This document shows positions 46,854 to 57,879 of a DNA stretch of 64,000 bases, piece by piece. The stretch comes from Arachis hypogaea (taxonomy: Eukaryota; Streptophyta; Magnoliopsida; Fabales; Fabaceae). A program made the translations under genes and the position numbers. The notes below the pieces were generated by a model that was not told where the DNA came from, did no database searches, and was given only the letters and a program-made list of their open reading frames with translations. The DNA is taken from the NCBI RefSeq assembly GCF_003086295.3, contig NC_092055.1, positions 121,697,192 through 121,761,191 on the forward strand. The letters run 5' to 3'. Position 1 is the stretch's first letter; every line of letters begins with the position of its first letter.

Positions 46854-47143
46854 TAATAAAAGTATTGACCAAAGCAAATTAAGAATTCAAGAAAGGGACT
46901 GGTTTAGTAATCAAGAAACTCTAATTAATTCTATTTTAATATGTAACAGAATCTTGTTATCTAACTAGTGTATGTGAGTTATAGTTGGGTATCTCAACTA
47001 GTATATAAGTAGCATAGCATCACTCCTTGTAATACACTCAATATAATATTCATTTCATTTCACTTGGTTATTTGGTTTTGTATAATTCTATTTTTTTCGC
47101 TACATGTGCAGCATTGTTTATCAACAATATTAGAATTCTATCA
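46854..47143 (+). repeat. Right LTR of the copia element
   Basis: 290 bp; starts TAATAAAAGTATTGACC after the polypurine tract AAAGGGGA and ends TTCTATCA. Visibly diverged from the left LTR. Confidence 0.85.
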
Positions 47144-47148
47144 CCTAA

Positions 47149-48396
47149 AATTAAAATAATTATTTTTGAAATAAGTTTTTCTTTTAAAAAAAATTAATTA
47201 CAAAATATTTTAGGTTTAAATCAAATTTTTTTAAGAATTATTACAGAAATTAATTATTTTTTAATTTAATAATGTATTATTAAGTAATATATATATATAT
47301 ATATATATATAACTTTTTGGTTTTTGTAATTTTTTTTAGTTTCTATAATTTTTTTAGTCGAATCAAATTTTAAAATGTTCTCTTTTAGTCTTCTCCATTA
47401 TTTATTCCGTTAAGTGTTTAAATACCATGTCAGAATTTCAACTTTCTACATTAACATTCAACCTATTATGTGTTAATATTTAGAGAAGTTTAAATTTTAC
47501 GGCCAAAACTATAGGAGAATTTTGTTGAAACTAAAACAAAGAATAAATATTTTATAGAGATAAAATAATTTATTTAAGCCTAAAATATTTATTCCGATAA
47601 CGTACTAAAATTAAATACCTCTAAACTATCTGAAAGCAAAGCTGTATCACAGTAATCAGTGTGGCATAAGGTACGGTAGTTTTGTCTTATTTTTGTTTTT
47701 ACAAATCACTATATATAATTAGTTCAATTTTGACAGATGAACAATGAAAGATGCGAATAATGTGAATAATGGATCGTATTTTAGATTTATTAACTATCTA
47801 ATTTTATTTTTATCCTAAACTCATTATTTTTATCTAATTTCACTTTGACCTAATTACGTCTCATTCTAACCCAAACTTCCTTTTTACCGCAGCAAGTCCG
47901 TCACCTACCCTAACACACAGTCCTTCTCACCAACAAGAAAGCTCCCAAGCATCGTCGTCTTCTGTCATCACCAACCCCGAGTACAGGTGAGTCATTCCGT
48001 ATTAAGAGCAAACATTCCATTTACATAAAGAACAAACATTCCATTCGCATTACGAACAAACATTTTATTTGCATGAAAAATAAACATCCACATACACGAT
48101 GGAGGACGAAGCTAGGCTCTTTGCAGCAGCACGATGGAGGCGAGGGGGAGAGACAGTCACCGCATGCATGAAAAATAAACATCCACATGCGCGATAAAAG
48201 ACAAAGCTGGGCTGCTTGTAGCGGCGCGCGATGGAGGCGAGGGGCTAGAGGCAGTCACCACGGTGCGATGGAGGACGAAGTTAGGTTGTTTGCAGCGGTG
48301 CAATATAGGCGCGACAAGACTGGGCTACCTGCAGCGACGGACAGGATGGAGTCGCGACGAGGCAGGACTACGTATGGCGGTTGGAAAGGCGCGACG
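47149..48396. other. Intergenic DNA, no gene found
   Basis: AT-rich to about 47900 with a (TA)n microsatellite at 47286-47311. A GC-richer part with a minisatellite follows (48068-48340). No supported frame or RNA. Confidence 0.5.
48068..48340 (+). repeat. Minisatellite, about 97-bp period
   Basis: Copies of CATGAAAAATAAACATCCAC at about 48073 and 48170, each followed by CGAT...GACGAAGCT(A/G)GGCT, TTGYAGC and CGATGGAGGCGAGGG. A partial third unit starts near 48260. A related ACAAACATTCCATT unit repeats just upstream (48007-48075). Confidence 0.65.
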
Positions 48397-50485
48397 TGTA
48401 AAACCCAGTTAATTAATGACTAATTAGCCCATAAATGAGAATTTATTCTATAAAGCCAAAAATATGATTTTTATAGTTTAATATGATAGAGGAGATTAAA
48501 ACAAGAATTTCGATACCAATTTTATAAAAATCAGCCCAAGATTGGACCGAACGGGCCAAACCGGATCAACTGGACCCATATTGGGCCTTTGGCCCAACTA
48601 AACTAAATCTAAAACCCTAAAAACAACACTCTCTCTCCTCTCTAAACCTCACTCACGCTGAAAAAGGAAAATGGGAGGGGAAGAAGACTCTTCCAAAGTT
48701 CCAACTCTCATTTGATCTTCAAACCACCAAAGCTTTTGATCCGGAGCTCCGATTACCGCACCGTTTGTGGTCACGTGTTCAGCGTGACGAGCTCTACAAA
48801 ATCTACTACTTTGTGTTTGAGGTAAGCCATGATTTTAGTCCAATTTTCTCAGCCTTAAATTCGAATTTTTGGGGAAAAAGTATTGAGATTTTGGACTCTT
48901 TGATGTTATAGGATCCAACTAGCTTGAAGGAGAGGCTTAATCTTGTCTCCTTGATCCTTGGGTGTGGTAAAATTCTCAACCTAGTAGAATTTTTTGGTTT
49001 ATAATGTTGGGTATTGAGTTGTTGTGTTTGAATATGATAATTGTGGCTTAGGTAGTGTGTATGTAAATATTGAAGCTTGATTGAGATTTTGAAAAGCTTG
49101 GAAAAGGGCTTTGGTATGCTAAAAATCTGTTCTTGGAGGTGTTGAAGCTTTGAGAGCTTGTGAAAAGGTGATTTGGAAGTGCTCTGGGTTGAGCGGAGAA
49201 ATCGGCTAAGGTATGATCTCGGTTTTCTATATCTAAAATGTAATGTGGTGTAAAAACTTAGGCTAGAGGCCCTAAGATAGGATTTGAATGGTTGATGTTG
49301 TTGAATGGTTGAGATAAATTATGTGGTTATGTATGTGATTAATGAATATTGATAATTTGATGGGGTGATGCATGAGAGATATGCATGTTTTGATATATGC
49401 TTAATGATTGATTGAGGTTGAATTGTGGGTAAAGCCATATTGATGGTGAGGGTGATATTGATTGTGTGTATTGATGGTTGATTGGAAATGGTATTGTTGG
49501 GAATTGGGATGAGAAAATATGTATAATATGATATTATGTATAATATGATATTATAAGATTAGTTAAAATGATGGATTGGTGGGTTATGATTTTGATAAAA
49601 ATATTAATGTATGAGTTGAGGAGGCTTGAGATTAATTTTTGGTATGTTTTGGTTGATTTAAAAAGGGTTGGAATTGGTTTGTTTTGAAGATGGCACTTTG
49701 TGGTTTTGTATAAAAGGTGGTTTTTGGACATACTTTGACGGAACATAACTTGGACTCTGGATTCCCGATTTGTGCCAAACTTATTTAGAAATAAAATTGG
49801 ATCCGGGATGTTTATGCCGTTCAAAGAACGGGTAAAAAATGATTTGAAACGGAGAAGTTATGCCCGTCGGAAGATTGGGGTTTGAAACTGTGAATTTTGC
49901 AGCTTTTTAACTTAGAAAATTTTTTGGTAGAACGCACACCCACGCGTATGCGTGGCCGACGCACACGTGTCATTTTCAAATATTCGCTATTCACGCGTGC
50001 GCCTGGCCTACACGTACGCGTTGATGAGTTAAATTAATTGCCCAACTAAATTTCCCGAGAGTTGTGCGGGAATTGCGTGGGTTTTGTGCGTGGGGCACAA
50101 AACGCACCCACACGTACGCGTGGCTGACACGCAGGTTCACTTGGCTTTTCTCCCATCCATGCGTGCGCGTAGGCGACGCATACGCGTCACAATGACTTTT
50201 GGCTTTCCACGCGTGTGCGTGGGCGACGTGCACACGTGACCTTGTTTTCATCCCAAGGTTGATTTTTTTGAGTTTTCAAAGCCAGATTTCAGACTTCTAA
50301 GCCTCCGATCTCACCCCTTATGTCTTAAAACTTTATGCTATGCCTAGCAATGGGAAGAAGTTTGGGGATGTGGTAACTTGTGGATGAAGTAAGGGGAGAA
50401 TTAATGATCAATGATGATCAAAGATGATTGTATGGGATACGGAGGATAGTGGTGGAAGTGCTTTATAGGACATGAGCCGAAGGGC
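48397..50485 (+). repeat. Partial LTR related to solo LTR H
   Basis: Begins TGTAAAACCC and parallels H: the CTCCGATTR...CCGTTTG block near 48750, GGATCCGGGATGT...CCGTTCAAAGAACGGGT near 49800, the CpG-rich palindrome block (49930-50240) and GAGCCGAAGGGC at the end. It is interrupted at 50486 by CACTA-3; the remaining part of the LTR is not visible to the right. Confidence 0.75.
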
Positions 50486-51179
50486 CACTACAAGAAAAAC
50501 ACCCATTCAAGTACACTTACAAAGTGTAGCCAAAAGTGAAAAAAAAATGATGCCTTAGGCTACGGCTACGCTTTTTGGGGCTACGGCTACACTTTTCGGA
50601 GTGATTCCTATTCAGCCGTTGCTATTCTCAAAGGCTACGCTTTTCTGCACCAAGGGCTACGCTTTTGACGTTTGGGAATAGGCTACGCTTTTCAAGTGAT
50701 GCTGTCCAGGACCAAGGCTACGCTTTTCAGCTTTCATTTTTCCAGAATAGGCTACGCTTTTCAACGCTACTGCATCACCTGTAAAGCGTAGCCACATTGT
50801 ATACCATAGCTACCGTTTATAAGTGTAGCCTTAGGTCCTCTTTTTTTTTTATAGTATAGCTACTGTATATAGTGTAGCCTTAGGTCCCTCATTGTTTTTT
50901 TTTTATTTTCAATATATATATATATATATATATTTTTTTTTCTAAAACCTAATATTTTAATAATATAATTATATATATAATCCTATATTTTTAATTAAAT
51001 TAATAAAATATTATAAAATAAAAATAAATACATAATAATACAATCCAATATTCTTGAAATAATAAAAATTATCCTTAAACAAAATTTAGGTTGCTATAAT
51101 AAATTAGCAGTCATAAGATCTTCTATTTGGGAATAATACAAATTATTTCTCTAAAAATAAAATTTATTTCTCTAAAAAT

Positions 51180-51405
51180 AAATTACTTCAAAATCAATTG
51201 CACATGTACATGGCGAAGAGGTTGTCTTTCTTTTTGTAGATCAGATGTTGGTACTGCCTGCTCTGATTGAGGCCTGGCTGACTGACTTTGGCGCATTTCC
51301 TTGTTTGAGAGTATGCTTCTAATAATCCTTGCACTACTTTCATGTCTCTGATTCTGCTTCCGAGGTGTTGAGCCAGCAATTGTTTTGGCTGAAGATGTTA
51401 CATTA
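51180..51405 (-). pseudogene. Unidentified exon-like open stretch
   Basis: One minus-strand frame stays open for about 70 codons (SAKTIAGSTPRKQNQRHESS, ARIIRSILSNKEMRQSQSAW, PQSEQAVPTSDLQKERQPLR) and ends at TAA. A candidate acceptor TTGTGCAG lies upstream at about 51440. I do not recognise the family. It may be a captured gene fragment or part of a CACTA protein. Confidence 0.3.
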
Positions 51406-51851
51406 TTCTACTCTAATAAACTATCTAAATTAGACCCCTGCACAATAAGAAACCCAACAAAATATGAAGTGATAGCATGATCATACATGACAAGTCCATA
51501 AATCACAATAAAAGGAACCAACGAACAATCTATGCAGAACTTATAGTGGATTCCTAATTCATCACATTCCATGTCATGATCAATAAGGCAGCATATTATT
51601 TCATGAGCCACTAAGGTTACATTGAAACCAACATTTATCACAACTCCAACTAGTAAAAGGATGATTTAAGGATACTATCATCCACGAGAACTTTCAAATA
51701 GAATGAATCAATTAAATTAATTAAATTCTAGTCACTTCTAGAGATAGATATTTATGAAGGTTAACATACTTAATGGTGGGAATTAAAGAAAATACTAACC
51801 AATTTATTTTCTAGTTCTAAAATTAAGTAAAGAGGTAATGAATTAGTTACA

Positions 51852-51996
51852 TGTCAAAGACGGTTCTGAGCCTGGAATCAAAACTCTGGTCAGAAATCTG
51901 GTCCCAAAAGTCCTTCAATTGAGCCTTGTTAATTGAATCCCCATGAATATCCCTCCTCCTAGCCACAAATAAAAAGTACACCAGCATGCCTCAGAT
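51852..51996 (-). pseudogene. Captured exon of a respiratory burst oxidase homologue (RBOH)
   Basis: The minus strand reads [20 protein letters not shown] and then [21 protein letters not shown], ending at a GT (GACAT|GTAACT) where the source gene plausibly has an intron. The motif '[25 protein letters not shown]' is diagnostic of the N-terminal EF-hand region of plant plasma-membrane NADPH oxidases, which make superoxide in immunity and development. The EF-hand loop that follows, the transmembrane helices and the FAD/NADPH domains are absent. It is one exon, preserved well enough to suggest fairly recent capture by CACTA-3. Confidence 0.78.
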
Positions 51997-52737
51997 TCCT
52001 TGCTCATCCCCACATACAACAACTCAACAAATTCGAACCATAGTTATCCAAACACTTCCTAAAAGAAAACTACTCAGAACAAGTCCTTATTTCACTCACT
52101 ACACACACATACACACAACAATTTCACAAACACTTAGAAAGAAAAAACAAAAAAATAGTGCAGATTTGTTATGAACTCTTCAATTTCAATTATACCTATA
52201 CATTTTTCAAAGAGAGAACGATGAAGCCATCCATCAGTTGAAGTAGTAAGAACATCAACTGCTTCTCCACTTCATGCCACCCTGCACCGCAAAAAAAAGC
52301 ATGATTACAAGAAAGGCTTCAAGCTGGTATCCATTTACATAGAATCAGCTTCATAATCCATAATGCATTACAATTTCTAAGAGTTGCATCAAAACCGAAG
52401 TTCATATTCTTTTCTGCAACAGCACCGCAAATAGAAGTCTTTTACGAAAAATAGCACAACTCGAATTTTATTATTTTTCTTGGAACAATTATTAAATCAA
52501 ACGTAGTAGAAACACACCAGACAAGAAGAAACATCGGGCCATTCAATGGCTTTGCAAGCATCAAATACTCATTTCATTTGTGTCCCAATCCAAACCTAGT
52601 TTTACGACTCGCTGTGAAATACAAGAAATGCTCATTTTCATTGTGTCTGAATCAAAACTAATCATGTGAAATATTCTTAATAAAATATCTAAAACTACTA
52701 TTTTTTCAGGTTATAATATTGAAATTGAAGGAAGTAA

Positions 52738-53040
52738 ACCTTATCACCGATAGTTGACCATCGCATCCTTGAAGACCCACCTAGGAGGGCATGAACCAAT
52801 GAAACTCCTGCAGCTCGACTCTTTCCCTAATTTTTATAATTGGCATAGAGTTAATTGGCTTCTTATAGTGCTAATTGCATCATATATATTTTATGTAATT
52901 ACTTCACACAACAGTATATAAATACAGTATGATGCATCTGAGAACAATAAATAACTTACCTAGCCTTTGCCATATCTTCCTCAAGGCATCTCACACACAC
53001 TGCAGCTTTTTCCAAAGACTTCTTAGCCACTTCCTTTGAT
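52738..53040 (-). pseudogene. Two unidentified exon-like blocks with splice sites
   Basis: Block 1 (about 53036-52962) reads KEVAKKSLEKAAVCVRCLEE DMAKA and ends at AG|GTAAGT. Block 2 (about 52828-52738) follows acceptor AAAATTAG and reads GKSRAAGVSLVHALLGGSSR MRWSTIGDK, ending at AG|GTTTAC. Joining the two directly is out of frame by one base, so the fragment has decayed or the join is misjudged. I cannot name the protein. Position and strand match the RBOH piece, so capture by CACTA-3 is likely. Confidence 0.4.
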
Positions 53041-53792
53041 AATGAAACAATATATATTACAAACCTTCAATATAGAAAACTCAGGAATAAAAACTTAACT
53101 TAATTAAGTTTTAGTCGTTGAGATGATAAAAAAAAATCATATAAAGTGGGACATTGATTTATATACTGTATACAAGGATAACTAGAGAAGCAGAAGGCTA
53201 AACTCTCCTGCAGAACTAAAAAAGCTAATATCGTGAACTATAAATAGTAAATGGGTTGTTCACATTTCAACTTCAAGCTCAAGGGTTTATGCATGAGAGG
53301 ACATCATATATGTTCTTAATGACTTTGGAGAGTGGGTTCAAACAGAATATGGATTGAAACATTGTTTCCGGAGAGTCAAAACATCTACTTATAAAAAAAG
53401 CAGCAAGGTCATTTCTACCAATTTTGACTGAAAGATATGCAAAGAGCATTCAATTAACATACTTATAGTAGTTGCGTCTAAAAGTAATGTAAAATGCTTT
53501 ATTTTCTTGTTTTCTTTGGATCATCTACCAAATTCAACACTTTTGGCTCTATCACATGATAGACTCTTTTACTTTCTAAAATATTGCACAAAATATGAAG
53601 CAATTGTTCAAGTTATTACTTTTACACTTTCGATACAGTAATAGTTACTCGATATGACAACCATTTTACATTCTTTGTGCCAACATTCTCAAAGCAATAT
53701 AAACACATGAAAGGAAGATTATATAGGACTTACTGCTAAGCTTGAACAAACATAGTCTGTAAGTGCAAATCATAAAGCAAATGCAAAATAAA

Positions 53793-54792
53793 NNNNNNNN
53801 NNNNNNNNNNNNNNNNNNNNNNNNNNNNNNNNNNNNNNNNNNNNNNNNNNNNNNNNNNNNNNNNNNNNNNNNNNNNNNNNNNNNNNNNNNNNNNNNNNNN
53901 NNNNNNNNNNNNNNNNNNNNNNNNNNNNNNNNNNNNNNNNNNNNNNNNNNNNNNNNNNNNNNNNNNNNNNNNNNNNNNNNNNNNNNNNNNNNNNNNNNNN
54001 NNNNNNNNNNNNNNNNNNNNNNNNNNNNNNNNNNNNNNNNNNNNNNNNNNNNNNNNNNNNNNNNNNNNNNNNNNNNNNNNNNNNNNNNNNNNNNNNNNNN
54101 NNNNNNNNNNNNNNNNNNNNNNNNNNNNNNNNNNNNNNNNNNNNNNNNNNNNNNNNNNNNNNNNNNNNNNNNNNNNNNNNNNNNNNNNNNNNNNNNNNNN
54201 NNNNNNNNNNNNNNNNNNNNNNNNNNNNNNNNNNNNNNNNNNNNNNNNNNNNNNNNNNNNNNNNNNNNNNNNNNNNNNNNNNNNNNNNNNNNNNNNNNNN
54301 NNNNNNNNNNNNNNNNNNNNNNNNNNNNNNNNNNNNNNNNNNNNNNNNNNNNNNNNNNNNNNNNNNNNNNNNNNNNNNNNNNNNNNNNNNNNNNNNNNNN
54401 NNNNNNNNNNNNNNNNNNNNNNNNNNNNNNNNNNNNNNNNNNNNNNNNNNNNNNNNNNNNNNNNNNNNNNNNNNNNNNNNNNNNNNNNNNNNNNNNNNNN
54501 NNNNNNNNNNNNNNNNNNNNNNNNNNNNNNNNNNNNNNNNNNNNNNNNNNNNNNNNNNNNNNNNNNNNNNNNNNNNNNNNNNNNNNNNNNNNNNNNNNNN
54601 NNNNNNNNNNNNNNNNNNNNNNNNNNNNNNNNNNNNNNNNNNNNNNNNNNNNNNNNNNNNNNNNNNNNNNNNNNNNNNNNNNNNNNNNNNNNNNNNNNNN
54701 NNNNNNNNNNNNNNNNNNNNNNNNNNNNNNNNNNNNNNNNNNNNNNNNNNNNNNNNNNNNNNNNNNNNNNNNNNNNNNNNNNNNNNNNNNNN
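53793..54792. other. Assembly gap, exactly 1000 N
   Basis: A round-number run of N is a scaffolding placeholder, so real distance is unknown. It hides the junction between CACTA-3 and the LTR-like block at 54793. Confidence 0.97.
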
Positions 54793-56156
54793 CTTCCAAG
54801 ATAACTACTCAATTGGATGAAGATCGAAAGCTTTCAAGTAAAATCAAGAGGAAAGATGGAAGAAGAACAATGAAAATTAGTATTGATCCATCAAATTACA
54901 ACAGAGCTCCCTAACCCAATGAAAGGGGTTTAGTTGTTCATAGCTCTTGAAAATGAAAACAAAGATGGAGAATACATCCTGAAACTAGAAATTGCAAAGA
55001 AAGTAAAATACAGAGAGTGGTTCTTCAGCCTCCCGAACTCTTTTACAATTCAAAGCTACTCCTATATATACTACTCTTCTCAGCTTCTAGTTCACTCTTC
55101 AAGTCTTGGGCCTTTGGATCTTGAGTTTGAAGCAGTTCCTTTCTTTATTTGGGCTTGGCTTTACTTGCAGAGAGAAAGTGCGGAGTGGGCAGAGACTTAA
55201 GCTCAGGGCGTAGGAGTGTTAATCATTTAGTAAAAATCCAAGTTCGGGGATGTTAGTGACACTTAATATTGTCACTAACGTTCCAACGCACCCCTTTTGC
55301 CTCCCGTTAAAACCCACGTTAACTAGGTTAACGTGGCTTTTAACGTTGCCTTGTCAACCTTCGAGAACATTAGTGACACTCAACATTGTCACTAACGTTC
55401 CAGTGTGCCCCTTCTTGCTTCACGTTAAAGCTCACGTTAACTAGATTAACGTGGCTTCTAACGTGGCCTTTGCCATCCTTCGAGAACGTTAGTGACATTC
55501 AACATTGTCACTAACGTTCCAATGTGCCCCTAGGTCTCACGTTGGAGTCCACGTTAACTAGGTTAACGTGGCTTCTAACGTGGCCATCTTTTAGCCATCC
55601 CAACGTTAGTGACAATGTTGAGTGTCACTAATGTTGGCTCATCCTTCATTTCTCATCGTTAGCTTCCATGTTAACCAAGTTAACGTGGAAGTTAACGTGA
55701 CTCTTGGGGGTTGTGTGGTTGCTTCAACGTTAGTGACAATGTTGAGTGTCACTAACGTTGTCGACAACTCTTCATCTTTTACGTTAGTTCCCACGTTAAC
55801 CAAGTTAACGTGGGAGTTAACGTGGTACTTTGCACCATAGGCCAACGTTAGTGACAATGTTGAGTGTCACTAACGTTGGCTTCTCTTCCCCCTTTTAACG
55901 TTAGAGGCCACGTTAACTAGGTTAACGTGGCTTCTAACGTGGCCATTTATGAGTAATTGCCAACGTTAGTGACAATGTTGAGTGTCACTAACGTTGGCTC
56001 AACTTCTCTTCTCCACGTTAGAGTTCACGTTAACTTGGTTAACGTGACTCTCTAACGTGGGCATTGATGGCTTTTTTTTTGAGAGTGTTATTGGCAATCA
56101 CTTTTCTCATTAATCTTGCAAGTTACCTACCCTTTTCTTGCTTCTTTTTGGTCCTG
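54793..56156. repeat. LTR-like block containing a palindrome array
   Basis: No supported gene. It has a TATA-like CTATATATACT near 55062, a purine-rich start and the array at 55240-56065. Element C inserted at its right end. The left end is hidden in the gap. Confidence 0.5.
55240..56065. repeat. Seven-unit palindrome array, period about 119 bp
   Basis: Each unit has two inverted repeats. Type 1 has arms AACGTTAGTGACA and TGTCACTAACGTT, starting at about 55246, 55366, 55485, 55602, 55724, 55843 and 55961. Type 2 has arms CCACGTTAAC and GTTAACGTGG with a 3-base centre, for example 55314-55336, 55549-55571, 55791-55813 and 55908-55930; outer flanks extend the pairing to about 20 bases. The copy at 56025-56047 has TCACGTTAAC/GTTAACGTGA, with the outer pair changed on both sides. 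Confidence 0.9.
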
Positions 56157-57879
56157 TGGTGCACGAAATTGTGATGCATATCCATGGCTTCAAAGGCCTG
56201 GTGATCTGATCTAGTTTTATTGTCTGTCACAACTTCGATACAACTAACCAGCAAGTGCACTGGGTCGTCCAAGTAATACCTTACGTGAGTAAGGGTCGAA
56301 TCCCACGGAGATTGTTGGTATGAAGCAAGCTATGGTCACCTTGTAAATCTCAGTCAGGCAAATATAAAGTGATAATGGTGTTTTCGAATAATAAATAATA
56401 GAATAGGGATAGAGATACTTATGTAAATCATTGGTAGGAATTTCAGATAAGCGAATGGAGATGCTTTTCGTTCCTCTGAACCTCTGCTTTCCTGCTATCT
56501 TCATCCAATCAGTCTTATTCCTTTCCATGGCTGGCTTTATGTGATACATCACCACTGTCAATGGCTACTTTCGGTCATCTCACGGGAAAATGATCCAATG
56601 CCCTGTCACGGCACGGCTAATCGTCTGGAAGCATCACCCTTGTCAATGGCTTCATCTTATCCTCTCAGTGAATAATATGCTCACGCACCCTGTCACGGCA
56701 CGGCTATTCATCTGTCGGTTATCGATCATGCCGGAGTAGGATTTACTATCCTTTTGCGTCTGTCACTAACGCCCTGCAATCGCGAGTTCGGAGCTCGTCA
56801 CAGTCATTCAATCATTGAATCCTACTTGGAATACCACAGACAAGGTTTAGACCTTCCGGATTCTCTTGAATGCCACCATCATTCTAGCTTACGCCACGAA
56901 GATTCTGGTTAAGAGATCTAAGAGATATTCATTCTAGCTTATTTCATGTAGAACGGAAGTGTTTGTCAGGCACGTGTTCATAGGGGAGATGGTGATGAGC
57001 GTCACACATAATCATCACCTTCATCACGTTCTTGGGTGCGAATGGATATCTTAGAAGCGAAATAAGATGAATTGAATAGAAAACAGTAGTACTTGCATTA
57101 ATCTTTGAGGAACAGCAGAGCTCCACACCTTAATCTATGGAGTGTAGAAACTGTACCGTTAAAAATACATAAGTGAAAGGTCCAGGCATGGCCGAGATGG
57201 CCAGCCCCCTAAAACGTGATCACAGGATCAAAATACAATCCAGGATGCCTAATACAATAGTAAGAGGTCCTATTTATAATAAACTAGCTACTAGGGTTTA
57301 CATGAGTAAGTATTTGATGTATAAATCCACTTCCGGGGCCCACTTGGTGTGTGTTTGGGCTGAGCTTAAGTGTTGCACGTGCAGAGGCCATTTGTGGAGT
57401 TGAACGCCAGTTTTTGTGCCAGTTTGGGCGTTCAACTCTGGTTTTGGATCCTTTTCTGGCGCTGGACGCCAGATTTGGGTAGAAAGCTGGCGTTGAACGC
57501 CAGTTTACGTCGTCAATTCTTGGCCAAAGTATGAACTATTATATATTTCTGGAAAGCCCTTGATGTCTACTTTCCAACGCAATTGGAAGCGCGCCATTTC
57601 GAGTTCTGTAGCTCCAGAAAATCCACTTTGAGTGCAGGGAGGTCAGAATCCAACAGCATCAGCAGTCCTTTTTCAACCTCTGAATCTGATTTCTGCTCAA
57701 GTCCCTCAATTTCAGCTAAAAAATACCTGAAATCACAGAAAAACACACAAACTCATAGTAAAGTCCAGAAATGTGAATTTAACACAAAATCTATTAAAAA
57801 CATCCCTAAAAGTAACTAGATCCTACTAAAAAACATACTAAAAACAATGTCAAAAAGCGTATAAATTATCCGCTCATCA
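56157..57879 (-). repeat. 3' LTR of element C
   Basis: 1723 bp, TGGTGCAC...CTCATCA. Palindrome TGGCGTTGAACGCCA at 57488-57502; TATA-like TATAAATAGG on the minus strand at 57278-57269. Confidence 0.92.

Larger units (their letters stand above)
23229..47143 (+). mobile_element. Decayed Ty1/copia element, host of nested insertions
   Basis: LTRs at 23229-23529 and 46854-47143 are flanked by the 5-bp direct repeat CCTAA (23224-23228 and 47144-47148). The site after the left LTR, TGGTTTCATGAGC, is a mutated initiator-tRNA-Met primer site; AAAGGGGA before the right LTR is the polypurine tract. Domain order gag, protease, integrase, reverse transcriptase, RNase H defines copia. Stops and frameshifts occur throughout and the LTRs are clearly diverged, so it is old. 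CACTA-2 (26836-45926) split it inside reverse transcriptase. Net length without the insertion is about 4.8 kb. Confidence 0.92.
50486..53792. mobile_element. CACTA element 3, left end, carrying host exon fragments
   Basis: Starts CACTACAAGAAAAACACCC inside the H-like LTR. The next 380 bases carry many copies of GGCTACGCTTTT and its complement AAAGCGTAGCC, typical subterminal repeats. The other end is not seen; it is either in the N gap or lost. Within it are minus-strand exon-like fragments: an RBOH piece (51852-51996) and two unidentified pieces. Microsatellite (TA)n near 50920. Confidence 0.75.

Noticed and set aside
53666..54914. Long open frames on both strands
   Set aside because: They exist only because the run of N contains no stop codons.
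55240..56065. CRISPR-like array of palindromic repeats with regular spacing
   Set aside because: Plant nuclear DNA, the spacers are themselves repeated and no cas genes exist; it is a tandem array inside an LTR.
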